A stretch of DNA of 11,139 nucleotides, from the NCBI GenBank assembly GCA_947589585.1, contig CANQCA010000044.1, positions 1 to 11,139 of the forward strand. Direction: 5' to 3'. Of the stretch, positions 5,657-10,698 are shown piece by piece. The DNA comes from an uncultured Clostridia bacterium. Lineage in GTDB: Bacteria > Bacillota > Clostridia > Christensenellales > Borkfalkiaceae. Within the stretch, counting starts at the first letter, position 1; every line of letters begins with the position of its first letter. The position numbers and the translations under genes are program-made. Below the pieces are notes generated by a model. The model made no database searches. It was not told the origin of the DNA and was given only the letters and a program-made list of their open reading frames with translations.

Positions 5657-6573
5657 TTCGATATTTCCTCCCTGATCCGCACAGAGAGCGAGAGCGCCGC
5701 CTGCGACGGATTGGCATTGAACTTGATATCGCGCTCGGCCGCCGCGGTAAATTCCGCCGCGGAGACGGCCGCTCCGAGGGGAATGGCCGTGGCGAGCGCC
5801 TGTATGGCGGGGGTCGTCCTCGCACAATATTTTTTCTGCCCCGCCGCATAAAAGATGACATCCCGCTCAACGAGTCTGAGTGCGGCGAAGAAGGTCTTGC
5901 AGTTTTTATCCGTGATCGTGCGGCAGAGCGCTTCCACCTCTTCGCCCGATAAAAATTTCTCGGCGAGGGCAAAATCTTCTCCGCCGTCCTCTAAAAGTGC
6001 CTCGGCATCCGAGACGATCCCGCCGCACGCTGCGGCCGCTTCTCTGACCCCCTTCTCCCCGACATGGGTGCGGGATAACACCTCTTCCACCTCGTTTTCG
6101 GAGAAGGGCTCGACGGAGATCTTCATCGCACGGGAGAGGACGGTGGGGAGCACGGCGTGATCGGAGACGGCCCCGAGCAGGAAGTACACGCCTGCGGGCG
6201 GCTCTTCCAGAACCTTCAGAAGTTTATTCTGCACGAGGGGGGCGGCATTGGAAAACGCGTCGAGCACGAAGAGCTTTTTTGTGCCCTCGATGGGCCTGAG
6301 AAGGCTCTCGTCGACGATCCTTGCGGCGTCGTCCACCGTGAATTTCGCATCCTTTGCGGGGAAGAAAAGGCAATCGGAAAAGCACTCTTTTTCGACGAGG
6401 CTCTGAACGCGCGCCCCCGCATCTTCAAAGAACGCCATCGCGCACTCGGTGAGAAAGAGGCGCAGATATTTTTCGTCGGGAAAGAGGATGAGCGTCGTAT
6501 GGGCACAGCGCCCCTCCCGCGCATCGGCGGCAAAGCGGCGGTATGCAGACGTGTTACGAATGAGCGTTTTCAC
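5638..6573 (-). CDS. holB: DNA polymerase III delta' subunit-like clamp-loader protein
   Basis: 311 residues from a GTG start at 6573. The start is set by the GTGA overlap with the upstream decarboxylase-like stop and by a GGGAGGGG Shine-Dalgarno. The clamp-loader signature is KKLFVLDAFSNAAPLVQ then NKLLKVLEEPPAG (116-128), with LPTVLSRAM (142-150) replacing the usual SRC sensor motif. The N-terminal AAA+ part is degenerate: where a P-loop would be expected the sequence reads AHTTLILFPDEKYL, with no GxxGxGK, and the four-Cys zinc module is missing (only scattered Cys 23, 44, 64 and 68). Delta' does not need ATPase activity in E. coli, so this fits a structural subunit. Position just before ricT matches B. 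subtilis and supports the call. Confidence 0.86.
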   Translation of the reverse strand: MKTLIRNTSAYRRFAADAREGRCAHTTLILFPDEKYLRLFLTECAMAFFEDAGARVQSLVEKECFSDCLFFPAKDAKFTVDDAARIVDESLLRPIEGTKKLFVLDAFSNAAPLVQNKLLKVLEEPPAGVYFLLGAVSDHAVLPTVLSRAMKISVEPFSENEVEEVLSRTHVGEKGVREAAAACGGIVSDAEALLEDGGEDFALAEKFLSGEEVEALCRTITDKNCKTFFAALRLVERDVIFYAAGQKKYCARTTPAIQALATAIPLGAAVSAAEFTAAAERDIKFNANPSQAALSLSVRIREEISKWQKLL

Positions 6574-7613
6574 AGCCCCTCCCTGTAGATGGGGATGCCG
6601 CCCGCGGGCGCATCCTCTTTCATATCTCCGCGCGGAAGCGTCTTCAAAGCAGATGCGAGCTTTTCGAGCTCCTCTTCTTTGGTGCACGGGGAGAGATAGA
6701 ACATGAGATAGTTTCCGTCGTTGAATTCGGGGTAGATGCCCTGCGCTTCCAGTGCAGCCTGCGCATCGTCGCTCTTCTCCCCGAAGGGAACTAAGATTTT
6801 CGACCAGTCATCGTTTTCGAGGCACCCATGTCCGCGTTTGAAGGCCACGGAAGCTCTCTCGATGGACTCCTTCCTCGGATATTTTACGGCGTATTCCACG
6901 CTGGACAGGATGGGATAGGACGGGGACGTGGTTCGGAAGGTGCGCACGGCGGAGAGCAGCCCCTTCGCAAAGCCCTCCCGCGCGGAGACGACCGCCCCCT
7001 GCGTGAGCGCGGGCAAACTCTTGTGCACACCGTCCACCCACATATCGGCGAATTTCCCCGCATAGTCGTCGCAAAAGTGCAAATGCGCCCCGTGCGCCCC
7101 GTCGAGAAGAAGGGGCTTTCCCTCCCCGTCGCACAGCCTTCTCGCCGCCGCCATGGGGGCGAAAAAGCCGTAGTAATCGGGGGAGGTCAAAAGTAGGGCG
7201 TCCGCCTGTTGCAGGGCGGAAGCGATCGCCTCTTCCACGGGCTGCAGGGGGATCCCCCGCCGCACGTCCTGCTCGATGGGAATGATTTCCACCCCCATCG
7301 CGCCGCATGCGTGAAAGACGCTCGGATGGGAGAAGTAGGGCACGGCGAGCTTGTTCGCCCCCGCCGCCTTCGCCGCAAAAATCATGGAAAAGATGCCCGA
7401 CGTGCTCCCGTCCGTCAGAAGAAAGGAGCGGGCCGCACCCAAGATCCTTGCGACATCCTCTTCCGCCGCCCTGATGGCGCCCGCGGGGCAATAGAGGTTG
7501 TCCGAATAGGAAAGCTCGGTGATATCCGCGCCCGCACGCTTGTGCCCGGGGGTGTGGAAGGAGATGTGCCCGGCGCTCTGCGTGGATAGCATGTCCGCGA
7601 TGTGCAGTTTCAT
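6570..7613 (-). CDS. Short Orn/Lys/Arg decarboxylase family (YaaO-like) PLP protein
   Basis: 347-residue fold-type I PLP enzyme. Family motifs in order: SFHTPGHKR (18-26), LSYSDNLYCPAGAI (34-47), TDGSTSGI (67-74), LLDGAHGAHLHF (169-180) with the PLP-binding Asp171 and stacking His174, and VDGVHKSLPALTQGA (193-207) with the predicted Schiff-base Lys198. Typical family members (SpeA, YaaO, CadA) run to about 480 residues or more; here the C-terminal decarboxylase domain is missing. The usual DEAHG reads DGAHG. The reaction and substrate are therefore uncertain. It starts two bases after the lysS stop with no clear Shine-Dalgarno, suggesting coupling, and its stop overlaps the holB GTG. In B. 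subtilis yaaO also lies near holB (with tmk, darA and yaaR between). Confidence 0.85.
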   Translation of the reverse strand: MKLHIADMLSTQSAGHISFHTPGHKRAGADITELSYSDNLYCPAGAIRAAEEDVARILGAARSFLLTDGSTSGIFSMIFAAKAAGANKLAVPYFSHPSVFHACGAMGVEIIPIEQDVRRGIPLQPVEEAIASALQQADALLLTSPDYYGFFAPMAAARRLCDGEGKPLLLDGAHGAHLHFCDDYAGKFADMWVDGVHKSLPALTQGAVVSAREGFAKGLLSAVRTFRTTSPSYPILSSVEYAVKYPRKESIERASVAFKRGHGCLENDDWSKILVPFGEKSDDAQAALEAQGIYPEFNDGNYLMFYLSPCTKEEELEKLASALKTLPRGDMKEDAPAGGIPIYREGL

Positions 7614-7615
7614 TT

Positions 7616-9100
7616 TTACTTTTTGGGTTTCATCGTGGGGAACAAAAGGACGTCGCGGATGCTCGCGCTGTTTGTGAGCAGCATCACGAGCCGATCGACA
7701 CCGAGCCCCAATCCGCCCGTGGGCGGCATGCCGTGGTTGAGCGCGTCGATGAAGTCCTCGTCCACCTCTGCGTTCGCGCCCTGTGCGCGCTTTTTGGCGG
7801 CTTGGTCCGCCATGCGCTTTTCCTGATCGATGGGGTCGTTGAGTTCGGAGAAGGCGTTGCCCATCTCCATTCCCATCATGAAGTATTCGAAGCGTTCCGT
7901 CATCATGGGGTCTTCCGGCTTGCGCTTGGCGAGCGGGGAGATCTCGACGGGGTAATCGTAGATGAAGGTGGGCTGGATGAGCTTGTCCTCGACGAACGCG
8001 TCGAAGAAGGCGGCGAGGATGTGCCCTTTGCTGTCCTTCCCCTTTTCGAGCTCCACGCCCTTTTCGGCGGCGATCTTTTTGGCCTCTTCGTCCGTTGCGA
8101 TCTCGTCGAAATCCACGCCCGAATATTTCTTGACCGCTTCCGCCATGGTGAGCTTTTCCCAATGCCCGAAGTCGAGCATGGTACCCAGATAATCTATCTG
8201 AAGGGTGCCGCACGCCTCCATTGCAACGTATTTGTAGAGCTCCTCCACAAAGTCCATCACGGCGTGATAATCGACGTATGCCTGATAGATCTCCACCGTC
8301 GTAAACTCGGGATTGTGCTTGGGATCCATCCCCTCGTTGCGGAAGATCCTGCCCATCTCGTAGACCTTCTCGAACCCGCCCACGATGAGCCGCTTGAGGT
8401 AGAGCTCGGTCTCGATGCGAAGGTACATATCGAGGTTCAGAGCGTTGTGATGCGTCTTGAAGGGACGGGCATCGGCGCCGATCTCGAGGGGGAGAAGGAT
8501 GGGTGTCTCCGCTTCCAGAAATCCGCGTTCATCCAGGAACGCGCGGATGGCGCGCACGATCTTCGCACGCGTGTAGAAGGTATCCCTCACGTCCTGGTTG
8601 ACGATGAGATCGACGTGGCGGAGGCGGTACTTCGTATCCTGATTCTGAAGGCCGTTGTACTTTTCGGGAAGGGGCAGGAGCGCCTTGGAAAGGAGCACGA
8701 GCTCTTTGGCGTGCACGCTCACTTCCCCCGTCTGCGTTTTGAAGACGAACCCCTTCACGCCGACGATATCGCCGATATCGAAGTCCTTTTTATAGGCGGC
8801 ATACTTCTCCTCGCCCACGTCCTGCCGCGTGATATAGAGCTGGAGCTGCCCGAAGCGGTCGGAAATGTGCGAAAAGGACGCCTTCCCCATGATGCGGCGG
8901 GACATGAGCCGCCCTGCGACGACGACGTCCTTGCCTTCCATCGCCTCGAAATTGCCCTTGATCGTTTGGGAATCGGAATCGACGGGGTAGCTCGTGATCG
9001 CATAGGGGTCGTTCCCCTCGGCGCGGAGCTTTGCAAGTTTTTCGCGGCGGATGCGCGCCTGCTCGGCGAGCTCTTCCTGCGTAATGTTTTCTTCTTCCAT
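7616..9100 (-). CDS. lysS: Lysyl-tRNA synthetase, class II
   Basis: 494 residues, the usual length (B. subtilis 499). It charges tRNA-Lys with lysine in the cytoplasm. An N-terminal OB-fold anticodon-binding domain (VVVAGRLMSRRIMGKASFSHI, about 59-79) is followed by the class II core: motif 1 region with AETPILLP (197-204), motif 2 with FEKVYEMGRIFRNEG (243-257), ISPLAKR, NAFSELNDPIDQ, and motif 3 GLGLGVDRLVML (463-474). Two usually very constant spots differ: IGADARPF (207-214) instead of GGAAARPF, and RIETELYLKRL (228-238) where E. coli has RIAPELYLKRL. AAAGGAG seven bases before the ATG overlaps the end of greA, so the two genes form one operon. Confidence 0.97.
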   Translation of the reverse strand: MEEENITQEELAEQARIRREKLAKLRAEGNDPYAITSYPVDSDSQTIKGNFEAMEGKDVVVAGRLMSRRIMGKASFSHISDRFGQLQLYITRQDVGEEKYAAYKKDFDIGDIVGVKGFVFKTQTGEVSVHAKELVLLSKALLPLPEKYNGLQNQDTKYRLRHVDLIVNQDVRDTFYTRAKIVRAIRAFLDERGFLEAETPILLPLEIGADARPFKTHHNALNLDMYLRIETELYLKRLIVGGFEKVYEMGRIFRNEGMDPKHNPEFTTVEIYQAYVDYHAVMDFVEELYKYVAMEACGTLQIDYLGTMLDFGHWEKLTMAEAVKKYSGVDFDEIATDEEAKKIAAEKGVELEKGKDSKGHILAAFFDAFVEDKLIQPTFIYDYPVEISPLAKRKPEDPMMTERFEYFMMGMEMGNAFSELNDPIDQEKRMADQAAKKRAQGANAEVDEDFIDALNHGMPPTGGLGLGVDRLVMLLTNSASIRDVLLFPTMKPKK

Positions 9101-9112
9101 GGAAAGGCTCCT

Positions 9113-9580
9113 TTAGTCGATCTTGACGATTTTCAACACATAATCCCCGTCGGGAGCTTTTACGGTCACCTTCTCCCCCTTCTTATGGCGGAGAAGGGCC
9201 GCCCCCACGGGGGATTCGTTGGAGATGATGTTCTTCATGGCGTCCACCTCGGTCGTACCCATAATGGTGTAGGTCTCCTCTTCGCCAAGCTCCTCGTCGA
9301 GAACGGTCACCTTGGAGCCGAGGTGCACGACGGAAGTATCGTCGCTCTCCTCGATGATGACGGCGTTTTTGATCTTATAGTCGAGCTCGGCGATCTCGCC
9401 CTCGTTGGCGGCCTGCTCGTTGCGCGCCGCATCGTACTCGGCGTTTTCGGAAAGGTCGCCGTGGCTGCGCGCTTCCTGAATGCGCTCCACGATCTCCGCA
9501 CGTTTGACTTTGGTGAGGTAGTCGAGCTGCTTTACCGCTTCTTCATACCCTTTTTTCGTCATATAGAACCGATCTGCCAT
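9113..9580 (-). CDS. greA: Transcription elongation factor GreA
   Basis: 155 residues, standard length. GreA inserts its coiled coil into the secondary channel of backtracked RNA polymerase and stimulates transcript cleavage. The N-terminal coiled coil spans about 1-75 with the acidic tip GDLSENAEYDAARNEQ (41-56; Asp42 and Glu45 are the catalytic-tip residues). The C-terminal FKBP-like domain begins near residue 80 and includes GTTEVDAMKNIISNESPVGAALLRHKKGE. The ATG at 9580 has GGGAG eight bases upstream; the longer open frame upstream reads through the leader hairpin. It is the first gene of the greA-lysS-decarboxylase-holB-ricT operon. Confidence 0.97.
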   Translation of the reverse strand: MADRFYMTKKGYEEAVKQLDYLTKVKRAEIVERIQEARSHGDLSENAEYDAARNEQAANEGEIAELDYKIKNAVIIEESDDTSVVHLGSKVTVLDEELGEEETYTIMGTTEVDAMKNIISNESPVGAALLRHKKGEKVTVKAPDGDYVLKIVKID

Positions 9581-9593
9581 AGTTTCTTCTCCC

Positions 9594-9652
9594 TGCGCTT
9601 TTGTGCGCAAAAAATCTAATAATATGACCGTGATCTTGCAAAAGACCACGGT
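9594..9652 (-). promoter_or_regulatory. Structured leader of the greA operon
   Basis: The ~77-nt leader holds two hairpins. The first has a 9-bp stem (9652-9644 with 9635-9627, one G-U) and an 8-base loop, followed after some AT-rich sequence by TTTTTT. The second, TGCGC-6-GCGCA (9609-9594), ends right against the GGGAG Shine-Dalgarno of greA. The E. coli greA leader contains a terminator that releases the GraL RNAs; this leader could act similarly, but that is inference. Confidence 0.5.
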
Positions 9653-9663
9653 TACTTTTCTCT

Positions 9664-9692
9664 ATTATATCGTATGCGCGCGGAGATGTCAA
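9664..9692 (-). promoter_or_regulatory. Consensus sigma-A promoter of the greA operon
   Basis: Minus strand TTGACA (9692-9687), exactly 17 bases, TATAAT (9669-9664): a perfect match in both hexamers and spacing. The predicted start is near 9657. It is the only strong promoter seen for the five-gene operon and implies high constitutive transcription. Confidence 0.9.
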
Positions 9693-9731
9693 CTTGTTTT
9701 CCGCACGGAGCAAACTTTTCCGCCCGATGGG

Positions 9732-9760
9732 TTGCAATTTTCTCGCAAATTATGTATAAT
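9732..9760 (+). promoter_or_regulatory. Promoter of the 85-aa gene, leaderless arrangement
   Basis: TTGCAA (9732-9737), 17-base spacer, perfect TATAAT (9755-9760), then GGCGGT and ATG at 9767. The predicted +1 coincides with the start codon. It is divergent from the greA promoter, with about 40 bases between the -35 boxes. Confidence 0.7.
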
Positions 9761-9766
9761 GGCGGT

Positions 9767-10024
9767 ATGCTGAAGATCTGGGCAAAAGTTTACAAGGATG
9801 AACACATCGAAAGGCAGATGACCTATGAGAGCGAGGCGAAATTCACCTATGCGGATTTCTTCGGATATCTCACGGAGATCTGCGGCGCGCTCGATATCCC
9901 CACGCCCGTGCTGTTGAAGACACACCTTTTCAACTATGCGAAATTCCGCCACGTCGTGTTCCGCCCGCGTGATTTTCTGGAGAGCGTGGACTTCGAAAAA
10001 TTGGTGCTCGAAAATATTTTGTAG
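9767..10024 (+). CDS. Conserved-looking small protein of unknown function, 85 aa
   Basis: 85 residues, soluble, no signal peptide or membrane helix. Sequence features are an N-terminal LKIWAKVYKDEHIERQ strand-like segment, an aromatic helix TYADFFGYLTEICGALDIPTPVLLKTH, and a C-terminal FRPRDFLESVDFEKLVLENIL. I have the impression of having seen related short proteins in other Clostridia but cannot name a family, so no function is given. The ATG at 9767 is preferred to the in-frame ATG at 9674 because it lies exactly seven bases after a TATAAT and because the upstream residues fall within promoter sequence. The gene ends one base before the convergent membrane-protein gene, leaving no room for a terminator between them. 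Confidence 0.8.
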   Translation: MLKIWAKVYKDEHIERQMTYESEAKFTYADFFGYLTEICGALDIPTPVLLKTHLFNYAKFRHVVFRPRDFLESVDFEKLVLENIL

Positions 10025-10025
10025 G

Positions 10026-10235
10026 CTACGATAGAAATTTGAGGGGGCGGAAGGCGATGAGCCAAAAGAGGAGCCAGAGCGCCGCAACGCCCGCAAGCGA
10101 CAAGAGGGCGCGGTAGACGATAAGGTTCCCCGCACAGAAAAACAAAAGCAGGTCGAACCCCGAGAGCGCATAGACGGCGGCAAGCACCCCGAATGCGATG
10201 AGAATGGCAGAGCAAACGACGGTCGTAAGTTTCAT
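10026..10235 (-). CDS. Small two-helix membrane protein, unknown function
   Basis: 69 residues, almost entirely hydrophobic: one helix from about 5 to 25, another from about 27 to 62 that may be one long or two short spans, ending in a basic RPLKFLS tail, presumably cytoplasmic. No family recognised. The ATG at 10235 lacks a Shine-Dalgarno but lies six bases after CATACT, a weak -10. An in-frame TTG at 10259 would add eight residues. It is convergent with the 85-aa gene with a single base between the stop codons. Coding status rests on the clean membrane-protein composition and on filling the interval; homologue conservation is untested. Confidence 0.6.
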   Translation of the reverse strand: MKLTTVVCSAILIAFGVLAAVYALSGFDLLLFFCAGNLIVYRALLSLAGVAALWLLFWLIAFRPLKFLS

Positions 10236-10241
10236 ATCCGC

Positions 10242-10269
10242 AGTATGCCGCTTTTGCAAAAATTTACAA
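10242..10269 (-). promoter_or_regulatory. Weak promoter candidate for the small membrane protein
   Basis: Minus strand TTGTAA (10269-10264), 16-base spacer, CATACT (10247-10242), then six bases and the ATG at 10235. Each hexamer matches consensus at four of six positions. The spacing copies the leaderless layout of three other genes here. Confidence 0.35.
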
Positions 10270-10282
10270 CTTCAGACGAAAA

Positions 10283-10341
10283 ATGCCGCTACCATGTCCG
10301 AGGAACAGTATTCACACACGGACATGGGCGGCATGTTTTTT
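10283..10341. terminator. Long hairpin, probable bidirectional terminator
   Basis: ATGCCGC (10283-10289) pairs with GCGGCAT (10328-10334), and CCATGTCCG (10292-10300) pairs with CGGACATGG (10319-10327), with a two-base bulge and an 18-base loop. On the + side GTTTTTT follows; on the minus side the stem runs into TTTTTCG. In the minus direction it would end transcripts of the 66-aa gene; in the + direction, readthrough from the 85-aa gene. Confidence 0.75.
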
Positions 10342-10345
10342 ATGG

Positions 10346-10377
10346 GCGGGTACCCCGACATGGGTGCCGCGTTTTTT
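10346..10377 (+). terminator. Second, imperfect terminator hairpin in tandem
   Basis: GCGG-GT-ACCC (10346-10355) pairs with GGGT-G-CCGC (10362-10370) around a six-base loop and is followed by GTTTTTT. Its 3' half resembles the 3' half of the preceding hairpin (GACATGGG...GTTTTTT in both), suggesting duplication. The T-tract is on the + side only. Confidence 0.5.
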
Positions 10378-10408
10378 GTGAAGGCGGCATTTGTCCCCAA
10401 TCGGTCAT

Positions 10409-10609
10409 TTACCAATCCTGCTTTTTGAGCGACTTATCCTTCACGTCGTCGTAGAAGGAGAAATAGGTTTCCTTCCATTCGCGGGGGGATATGGGCGCAT
10501 CCGTCCCCTCCAGATAGGCGGCGTACTCTTCGAGCTCTTCGGGGGTAAAATCCCCCTCGGAGAGCTCCTCGAATTGGGAAAAAAGTTTCATCAGCGCAAG
10601 TTTATCCAT
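10409..10609 (-). CDS. Small acidic protein of unknown function, 66 aa
   Basis: 66 residues, soluble, rich in Glu/Asp and aromatics: FSQFEELSEGDFTPEELEEYAAYLEG in the N-terminal half, then PREWKETYFSFYDDVKDKSLKKQ. A helical fold is likely; no family is recognised. The ATG at 10609 is preceded by GAGG at a distance of seven bases and by a TATAAT 16 bases upstream, so the leader would be about 10 nt with the Shine-Dalgarno at its very 5' end. It is divergent from marR and could be a target of that regulator. A hairpin terminator lies about 70 bases after the stop. Confidence 0.68.
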   Translation of the reverse strand: MDKLALMKLFSQFEELSEGDFTPEELEEYAAYLEGTDAPISPREWKETYFSFYDDVKDKSLKKQDW

Positions 10610-10625
10610 ATAGGGCCTCTTTCCT

Positions 10626-10654
10626 ATTATAGCACACGCTCTGCGATCCCGCAA
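10626..10654 (-). promoter_or_regulatory. Promoter of the 66-aa gene
   Basis: Minus strand TTGCGG (10654-10649), 17-base spacer, perfect TATAAT (10631-10626). The -35 box overlaps the left arm of the palindrome at 10651-10661. Confidence 0.65.
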
Positions 10655-10661
10655 CAGTTGC
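10651..10661. repeat. Short palindrome between divergent promoters, candidate MarR operator
   Basis: GCAAC-A-GTTGC is a perfect 5-1-5 inverted repeat lying between the -35 boxes of marR and the 66-aa gene and overlapping one of them. MarR proteins are dimers that usually bind palindromes in such intergenic regions and often repress both genes. The arms are shorter than usual MarR sites. Confidence 0.4.
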
Positions 10662-10664
10662 CCC

Positions 10665-10692
10665 TTGACAAATCCGAAGTTTCTGCTATAAT
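10665..10692 (+). promoter_or_regulatory. Promoter of marR, leaderless arrangement
   Basis: Perfect TTGACA (10665-10670), 16-base spacer, perfect TATAAT (10687-10692), then AAAATC and ATG at 10699. There is no Shine-Dalgarno, and the predicted +1 is the A of the start codon. Confidence 0.8.
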
Positions 10693-10698
10693 AAAATC

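Noticed and set aside
4520..5851. 443-codon + strand open frame
   Set aside because: Antisense to the ferredoxin and ricT, both clear genes; no start signals.
7733..9619. 628-codon open frame on the + strand opposite lysS and greA
   Set aside because: It mirrors the codon structure of two certain genes on the other strand, has no ribosome-binding site, and its translation is a His/Leu/Asp/Val-rich sequence typical of antisense frames in GC-rich genes.
9581..9649. Upstream extension of greA by 23 residues from an alternative GTG
   Set aside because: It reads through the leader hairpins, lacks a ribosome-binding site, and the family begins at the ATG at 9580, which has GGGAG.
10294..10428. 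44-codon + strand ORF with a DMGGMFF/DMGAAFF repeat
   Set aside because: The peptide repeat is produced by the two terminator hairpins with T6 tracts; it has no Shine-Dalgarno and runs into the opposite-strand 66-aa gene.
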